DNA from: JALYUA01 sp038229875
GTDB lineage: Bacteria; Acidobacteriota; Thermoanaerobaculia; UBA5066; Gp7-AA6
Assembly (NCBI GenBank): GCA_038229875.1
Contig: JBBROA010000085.1
Location: 1-18,301, forward strand
DNA: 18,301 nt
Direction: 5' to 3'
Notes under the pieces: model-generated
What the model was told of the DNA's origin: nothing
The model's input: the letters and a program-made list of their open reading frames with translations, nothing else
The model's database searches: none
Made by a program: the position numbers and the translations under genes
Shown: piece by piece, positions 14,338 to 18,301 of the stretch
Numbering within the stretch: the stretch's first letter is position 1
How the letters are laid out: each line of letters starts with the position of its first letter

Positions 14338-16299
14338 ATGTTGAAGACCATGCGCGAGAGCTTCCACAAGCTGAAGTGGACGCTCTTCGCGGTCATTCTG
14401 GTGTTTGTGCTCGGATTCGTGTTCTTTTCGGGTGGCGGCGGCGGTAGCGGCAAAGACACGTCCGCGTCGGTGGTGGCCAGCGTCGGCGGCGAATCGATCT
14501 CCGCCGTGGATTTCGACCGCCAGTACCGCAACCAGCTCCAGAACCAGCAGAAGCTCTACCAGGGGAACCTGTCGCCGGAGCTCATCCGCGCGATGGACCT
14601 GCCGCGGCAGGTCTTAGACGGCATGATCGACCGGATCCTGCGGCTCGAGTCCGCCCGGCGGATGCACCTGAAGGTCTCCGACCAGGAGCTTGCCCAGAAA
14701 ATCGCCGCTTACCCGGTCTTCCAGCAGAACGGACAGTTCGTCGGCCGCGAGGCTTACGAACGGTTCCTCCGAGCCAACAACTACACGCCGGACCGCTTCG
14801 AGGGCGAGGTCCGCGAGGACCTGCTGCTCGAGAAGTACGCGACGCTCGTGAAGTCTTCCGTTCTGGTGTCCGACGCCGACGTCCAGCACGAGTTTGCCTC
14901 GCGCAACGAGAAGGCGTCGATCGAATACATCAAGATCCCGGCCTCCCGCCTCGAGAGCACGACCCCGCCATCGGATGCGGAGCTGAAAACGTACTTCGAG
15001 AAGCACAAGGAGCGCTACAAGGCGCCGGAGCAGCGGAAGATCAAGTACCTCATCGTCGAACGGGGCAAGCTCCGGGGCAAGATCAACGTGACCGAGCCCG
15101 AGCTTCGGGCCGATTACGAGGCCCGAAAAGGCAGCTTCTCGGTCCCGGAGCAGGTGGTGACCGCGCACATCCTGGTGAAAACCGACCCGGCCGCCGCCGG
15201 CGCAGGAGACGCGGAGGCGCGGGACAGGGCGGAGAAGCTCACGGCGCGCGCGAAGAAGGGCGAAGATTTCGCGAAGCTCGCCAACGAGAACACCGACGAT
15301 CCTTCCGGCAAGAGCTCCGGAGGGCAGCTGCCTCCGTTCGCGAAGGGCCAGATGGTCCCCGAGTTCGAAGAGGTCGCGTTCACCATGGCTCCGGGCGAGA
15401 TTCGCGGACCCGTGAAGACCCAGTACGGGTACCACGTCATCAAGCTGATCTCGAAAACGGCGCCGCACACCCGGACGTTCGAAGAAGTCCGGTCGCAGCT
15501 CTCGTCCGAGCTGACGGAGAAGCGCATCGAATCCGAAACGGCAAACCGCGGCCGCGCTCTGGCGGACCGCGTGCGCACCATGTCGGGCACGTCCGACGAC
15601 GACCTTCGGAAGCTGCAGGACGACGTCGTGAAATACGACACGAGCGAATGGATCTCGAAGGGCGAGCCGATCACCGGTCTCGGCGCGAACGCCCGGGCGA
15701 ACGACGAAGCCTGGTCGCTCAAGATCGGGCAGATTTCAAAGGATCCGATCACGACGCCCCGGGGACCCGCCCTGATCAAGCCGGCGGAAGAGCGCCCCGC
15801 CGGGACCCCCGGGTATGACGAGCTGAAGCCGCGGCTCCTGCAGGACTTCCTCGCCGAGCGGCGCGAGAAGGAAGCCCAGGAAAAGCTCGCTCCGGCCGCG
15901 AAGGAGCTCGGCTCGGGAACCACGCTGGCGGCGCTCGCCGCCCGCTATCAGACGGAGGTCAAGACCACACCCGAGTTCGGCCCCGGCGGCGCGATCCCGG
16001 AAATCGGAAACGCTCCCGCGCTCGCGACCGCGGTGTTCCAGACGGCGAAGGGCCAGGCCGGCCCGCCGGTGTCCGTGCCCGGCGGTTTCGTCCTCTTCCG
16101 AGTGCTGACGCGCTCGGCCCCGGAACCGGCCCAGCTCGCGGCGCAGCGCGACGAGATCCTGGAAACCCTGCGGTCGAAGGAGGCGGAGAGGCTGCTGCGG
16201 TCCTACCTTCTCCAGCTTCGCGCGGAGCGCAAGGTGGACGTGAACGACGAAGTCCTGAAGTCCTTTCTGCCGGAGCCCGGAAACGCGCGACGCGGCTGA
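14338..16299 (+). CDS. ppiD: PpiD/SurA-type peptidyl-prolyl cis-trans isomerase
   Basis: A 653-residue periplasmic folding factor anchored by one N-terminal membrane segment (~13-34, 'LKWTLFAVILVFVLGFVFF') followed by a Gly/Ser linker. Residues ~45-210 are the SurA/PpiD N-terminal chaperone region ('VASVGGESISAVDFDRQYRNQLQ', 'LPRQVLDGMIDRILRLESARR'). A parvulin domain follows from about H277 ('TAHILVKTDP', 'FAKLANENTDDPSG', 'GGQLPPFAKGQMVPEFEEVAF', 'TQYGYHVIKLI'), ending near 375. The long helical C-terminal part resembles other PpiD proteins, and the overall length is close to theirs. The frame is open from 14143, but ATG 14338 has GGAGGA seven bases upstream and begins right before the membrane helix. 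The PLP-enzyme gene begins 28 bp after its stop and is likely co-transcribed. Confidence 0.93.
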   Translation: MLKTMRESFHKLKWTLFAVILVFVLGFVFFSGGGGGSGKDTSASVVASVGGESISAVDFDRQYRNQLQNQQKLYQGNLSPELIRAMDLPRQVLDGMIDRILRLESARRMHLKVSDQELAQKIAAYPVFQQNGQFVGREAYERFLRANNYTPDRFEGEVREDLLLEKYATLVKSSVLVSDADVQHEFASRNEKASIEYIKIPASRLESTTPPSDAELKTYFEKHKERYKAPEQRKIKYLIVERGKLRGKINVTEPELRADYEARKGSFSVPEQVVTAHILVKTDPAAAGAGDAEARDRAEKLTARAKKGEDFAKLANENTDDPSGKSSGGQLPPFAKGQMVPEFEEVAFTMAPGEIRGPVKTQYGYHVIKLISKTAPHTRTFEEVRSQLSSELTEKRIESETANRGRALADRVRTMSGTSDDDLRKLQDDVVKYDTSEWISKGEPITGLGANARANDEAWSLKIGQISKDPITTPRGPALIKPAEERPAGTPGYDELKPRLLQDFLAERREKEAQEKLAPAAKELGSGTTLAALAARYQTEVKTTPEFGPGGAIPEIGNAPALATAVFQTAKGQAGPPVSVPGGFVLFRVLTRSAPEPAQLAAQRDEILETLRSKEAERLLRSYLLQLRAERKVDVNDEVLKSFLPEPGNARRG

Positions 16300-16327
16300 G
16301 AACAGCGGACGGAGGGATGAGGGCTGG

Positions 16328-17512
16328 ATGAAGAAACGCCGCGCTCCGGGTCTCGACACGAGGGCCGTGCATGCCGGGAAGCTCTCGGACCCTTCCGGCG
16401 CGCTCGCGGATCCAATCTTTCAGACTGCGCCGTTTTCGTTTTCCGGCACCGACGCGCTCGCCAAGGCCGCGTCGGGCGAGCCTCCCGACGCCTTCTACAC
16501 TCGGGAAGGCAACCCGAACTGGAGGGCGGCGGAAACAAAGCTCGCTCGACTCGAAGGAGCCGAAGATGCGGTTCTCTTCGGGTCGGGGATGGGTGCGATC
16601 TCGACGGCTTTCCTGGCGCACCTCAAATCCGGGGACCACGTCGTCGCGACCGAGGACTTATACGGCGGCGCGATCCGCTTCTTTCGGGACGTCCTCGAGC
16701 CGATGGGGATTTCCTTCACCCTCGTGAAGACGGAGCCCGAGCCGCGCGTCGAAGACGCGATCCGGCCGGAGACGCGCTGGATTTACGTCGAGTCCCCGAC
16801 CAACCCTCTCGTCAAGATCGTCGACCTGGAATTCGTAGCCGCCATCGCCCGCCGGCGGAACCTCACCGCGGTCATCGACGGCACGTTCGGCTCGCCGATT
16901 CTTCAGCGGCCGATCGAGCTCGGCTTCAACCTGGTGCTCCACTCCGCCACGAAGTACCTGAACGGTCACGCCGACGTGACCGCCGGTTTCGCCGCCGGTT
17001 CTCGCGAAATGCTGGAGCCGATCCGCGCGCGCCGGACCCGGATCGGGGCGATTCTCGACCCGCATGCGGCGTTTCTGCTGACGCGCGGCATGAAGACGGT
17101 GGGACTACGCGTGAGGGCTCAGTCGGAGAACGCCCTGCTTCTCGCCGGGTTTCTCTCGAAATCCGGGGCGGTCGAACGCGTCCACTACCCGGGCCTGCCT
17201 TCACACCCCGGACACGGGGCCGCGCGGCGGCAGATGTCGGCGTTCGGGGCGATGCTCGCGTTCGACGTCGCCGGCGCCCTTCCCGGCGCGCAGAAGTTTC
17301 TGTCGCGGCTGAAGCTGGTGACGCTCGCCACCTCGCTCGGCTCGGTCGAGACCACAGCGGACCTTCCCTGGCTGACCTCTCACCAAAGCGTGTCCCCTGA
17401 GAAAAAGCGGGAGCTCGGAATCCAGGAAGGGACGATCCGGCTCTCGGTCGGGATCGAGGACATCGACGACCTGAGCGATGACCTCGAGAGAGCGTTACGG
17501 GTCAGCGGCTAG
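16328..17512 (+). CDS. Cys/Met metabolism PLP-dependent enzyme (cystathionine gamma-synthase/lyase family)
   Basis: A 394-residue fold-type I enzyme of the transsulfuration family. PLP lysine is K209 in 'HSATKYLNGHADV'. The 'FYTREGNPNWRAAETKLARLEGAEDAVLFGSGMGAIS' block supplies phosphate and cofactor contacts, and D184 ('VIDGTFGSP') should contact the pyridine nitrogen. The C-terminal 'EGTIRLSVGIEDIDDL' holds the substrate-carboxylate Arg. Possible activities are cystathionine gamma-synthase, beta- or gamma-lyase, O-acylhomoserine sulfhydrylase or methionine gamma-lyase; the sequence alone does not separate them. Two usually firm spots differ: the N of the common 'DNTF' is G, and the common 'EHPASMTH'-like segment reads 'TADLPWLTSH'. 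The start has GAGGG shortly upstream. The neighbours give no metabolic hint, so substrate remains open. Confidence 0.88.
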   Translation: MKKRRAPGLDTRAVHAGKLSDPSGALADPIFQTAPFSFSGTDALAKAASGEPPDAFYTREGNPNWRAAETKLARLEGAEDAVLFGSGMGAISTAFLAHLKSGDHVVATEDLYGGAIRFFRDVLEPMGISFTLVKTEPEPRVEDAIRPETRWIYVESPTNPLVKIVDLEFVAAIARRRNLTAVIDGTFGSPILQRPIELGFNLVLHSATKYLNGHADVTAGFAAGSREMLEPIRARRTRIGAILDPHAAFLLTRGMKTVGLRVRAQSENALLLAGFLSKSGAVERVHYPGLPSHPGHGAARRQMSAFGAMLAFDVAGALPGAQKFLSRLKLVTLATSLGSVETTADLPWLTSHQSVSPEKKRELGIQEGTIRLSVGIEDIDDLSDDLERALRVSG

Positions 17513-17595
17513 GGGTCAGGGAAAATCGGGCCTGCTCTTTCCTTTTTCATCGCCTCATCGGCCCTCACCTCATCCCTCACCTCCCCGCCCCGGCC

Positions 17596-17609
17596 TACAA
17601 TCCGCTCCC
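17596..17609 (+). promoter_or_regulatory. ruvA: -10 element placed for a leaderless ruvA message
   Basis: TACAAT at 17596-17601 lies eight bases before the ruvA ATG at 17610, the distance that puts the transcription start at or next to the start codon. No Shine-Dalgarno is present in CCGCTCCC between them. No good -35 was seen. Confidence 0.45.
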
Positions 17610-18200
17610 ATGATCGGCCGTCTCACCGGGCGCCTCGCGGAGAAGACGCCGGACCAGGTGCTCTTAGACGTCGGGGGCGTCGGCTATTTCGTCCACATCC
17701 CGCTCTCGACTTTCTACGAGCTGCCGGAGCCGGAGAGCCCGACCTCGCTGTGGATTCACACGCACGTGCGCGAGGACACGTTCGCGCTGTACGGATTTCT
17801 GTCGCAGCGCGAGCGCGCGCTCTTCCTGCTCCTCCTGACGGTGAACGGGATCGGGCCTCGGGTCGCTCTGACGGTCCTTTCCGGCATGCCGCCGGGCGAG
17901 CTGGTCGCGGCGCTCCGAGGGCAGGACGTCCGCAAGCTGATGGGTGTCCCCGGTGTCGGGAAGAAGACGGCCGAGCGTATGGTGCTCGAGCTCGCCGACA
18001 AGGCGCAGAAATTCTCCGAGCCGGTGGCGGTCGGTACCCCTCCCTCCGTGGCCGCGGACGACGTGACCTCCGCGCTGGTAAACCTCGGCTATCGAAAGGC
18101 CGACGCCGAGCGCATCGTCGAGGGCATCGCTCGCGCGGGGGCACCCTCGGACTTCGGCGATTACCTTAAGGCCGCGCTGAAGAAGCTGACGGGGGGATGA
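17610..18200 (+). CDS. ruvA: Holliday junction branch migration protein RuvA
   Basis: A 196-residue protein, the usual RuvA length. It binds four-way DNA junctions as a tetramer and loads the RuvB motor. Domain I is the OB-fold (~1-63: 'MIGRLTGRLAEKTPDQVLLDVGGVGY'). Domain II carries two helix-hairpin-helix motifs ('TVNGIGPRVAL' and 'GVPGVGKKTAERM'). Domain III (~150-196, 'DDVTSALVNLGYRKADAERIV') contacts RuvB. An upstream open frame reaches into the PLP gene, but the family always begins at this MIG. No Shine-Dalgarno precedes the ATG. A TACAAT eight bases upstream suggests a leaderless message. A probable ruvB follows after 59 bp. Confidence 0.97.
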   Translation: MIGRLTGRLAEKTPDQVLLDVGGVGYFVHIPLSTFYELPEPESPTSLWIHTHVREDTFALYGFLSQRERALFLLLLTVNGIGPRVALTVLSGMPPGELVAALRGQDVRKLMGVPGVGKKTAERMVLELADKAQKFSEPVAVGTPPSVAADDVTSALVNLGYRKADAERIVEGIARAGAPSDFGDYLKAALKKLTGG

Positions 18201-18259
18201 TGAGTTCGGTAGAAACGCGCACGGCAGTCCGGACGCTGAAGCTCAGAGCTGAGAGCTGA
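18197..18259 (+). other. 20-codon relay ORF between ruvA and ruvB
   Basis: ATG at 18197 overlaps the ruvA stop (ATGA) and the frame runs 20 codons to a TGA at 18257-18259, directly abutting the ATG of the probable ruvB. The encoded peptide starts MMSSVETRTAV and resembles nothing I know. It could hand ribosomes from ruvA to ruvB. The 3' half consists of a small AGCTCAGAGCTGAGAGCT repeat, so chance is also possible. Confidence 0.2.
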
Positions 18260-18301
18260 ATGACTGAAGACAAGGACGTCCTCGCCGGAACCGCGCTCGA
18301 C
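18260..18301 (+). CDS. ruvB: Probable RuvB helicase, N-terminal fragment (cut by window end)
   Basis: Only 14 codons are present: MTEDKDVLAGTALD. The position right after ruvA and the short acidic N-terminus fit RuvB, the AAA+ motor of junction migration. No diagnostic motif is reached before the window ends. No good Shine-Dalgarno is seen before the ATG. Confidence 0.55.
   Translation, partial: MTEDKDVLAGTALD

Overview
The window is GC-rich DNA (roughly two thirds G+C by eye, with G/C strongly preferred at third codon positions). It is densely packed with bacterial chromosomal housekeeping genes: RodA/PBP2/MreBCD elongasome, RNase G, a PpiD-type periplasmic chaperone and RuvA. The outer-envelope folding factor and rod-shape machinery suggest a diderm Gram-negative bacterium. 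Acidobacteriota or a similar deep phylum fits the style, but nothing here fixes the taxon. No tRNA, rRNA, CRISPR array, transposase or phage gene was seen.

Layout. (1) Positions 210-4806, plus strand: an SRPBCC protein, a class I DNA photolyase, a metallo-beta-lactamase-fold DNA exonuclease and an ATP-dependent DNA ligase. The two pairs overlap by 4 bp at TTGA and GTGA, and together they make a DNA-repair block. (2) Positions 4807-5367: a convergent intergenic region with two facing terminators and two oppositely oriented groups of a ~54-bp dispersed repeat. (3) Positions 5368-14048, minus strand, transcribed right to left: a membrane-anchored FecR-domain protein, mreB, mreC, mreD, mrdA (PBP2), rodA and rng (RNase G). 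Junctions mreC/mreD, mrdA/rodA and rodA/rng are 4-bp stop/start overlaps, so these look translationally coupled. (4) Positions 14049-14337: a divergent promoter region. (5) Positions 14338-18301, plus strand: a PpiD-like peptidyl-prolyl isomerase, a Cys/Met-metabolism PLP enzyme, ruvA and the first codons of a probable ruvB.

How the genes work together. The minus-strand block encodes the lateral wall synthesis complex: MreB filaments, MreC/MreD scaffold, PBP2 transpeptidase and RodA glycosyltransferase. RNase G is at the end, an arrangement also known from the mre region of E. coli. The plus-strand left block handles UV damage reversal (photolyase) and nick/end processing (exonuclease plus ligase).

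The least ordinary feature is the repeat family. Seven copies with a conserved core (CCGCGG-TANN-CCGCGG hairpin) all lie just downstream of a gene and in the same sense as that gene: three after lig, three after rng, one after mreD. One copy supplies the stop codon and last residues of the ligase. Another starts at the stop codon of mreD. The two terminators between lig and rng are placed so that each transcript should carry only its own sense-oriented copies. Intergenic gaps also carry G-rich, TGA/TCA-punctuated short repeats, including one good G-quadruplex motif between mreD and mrdA.
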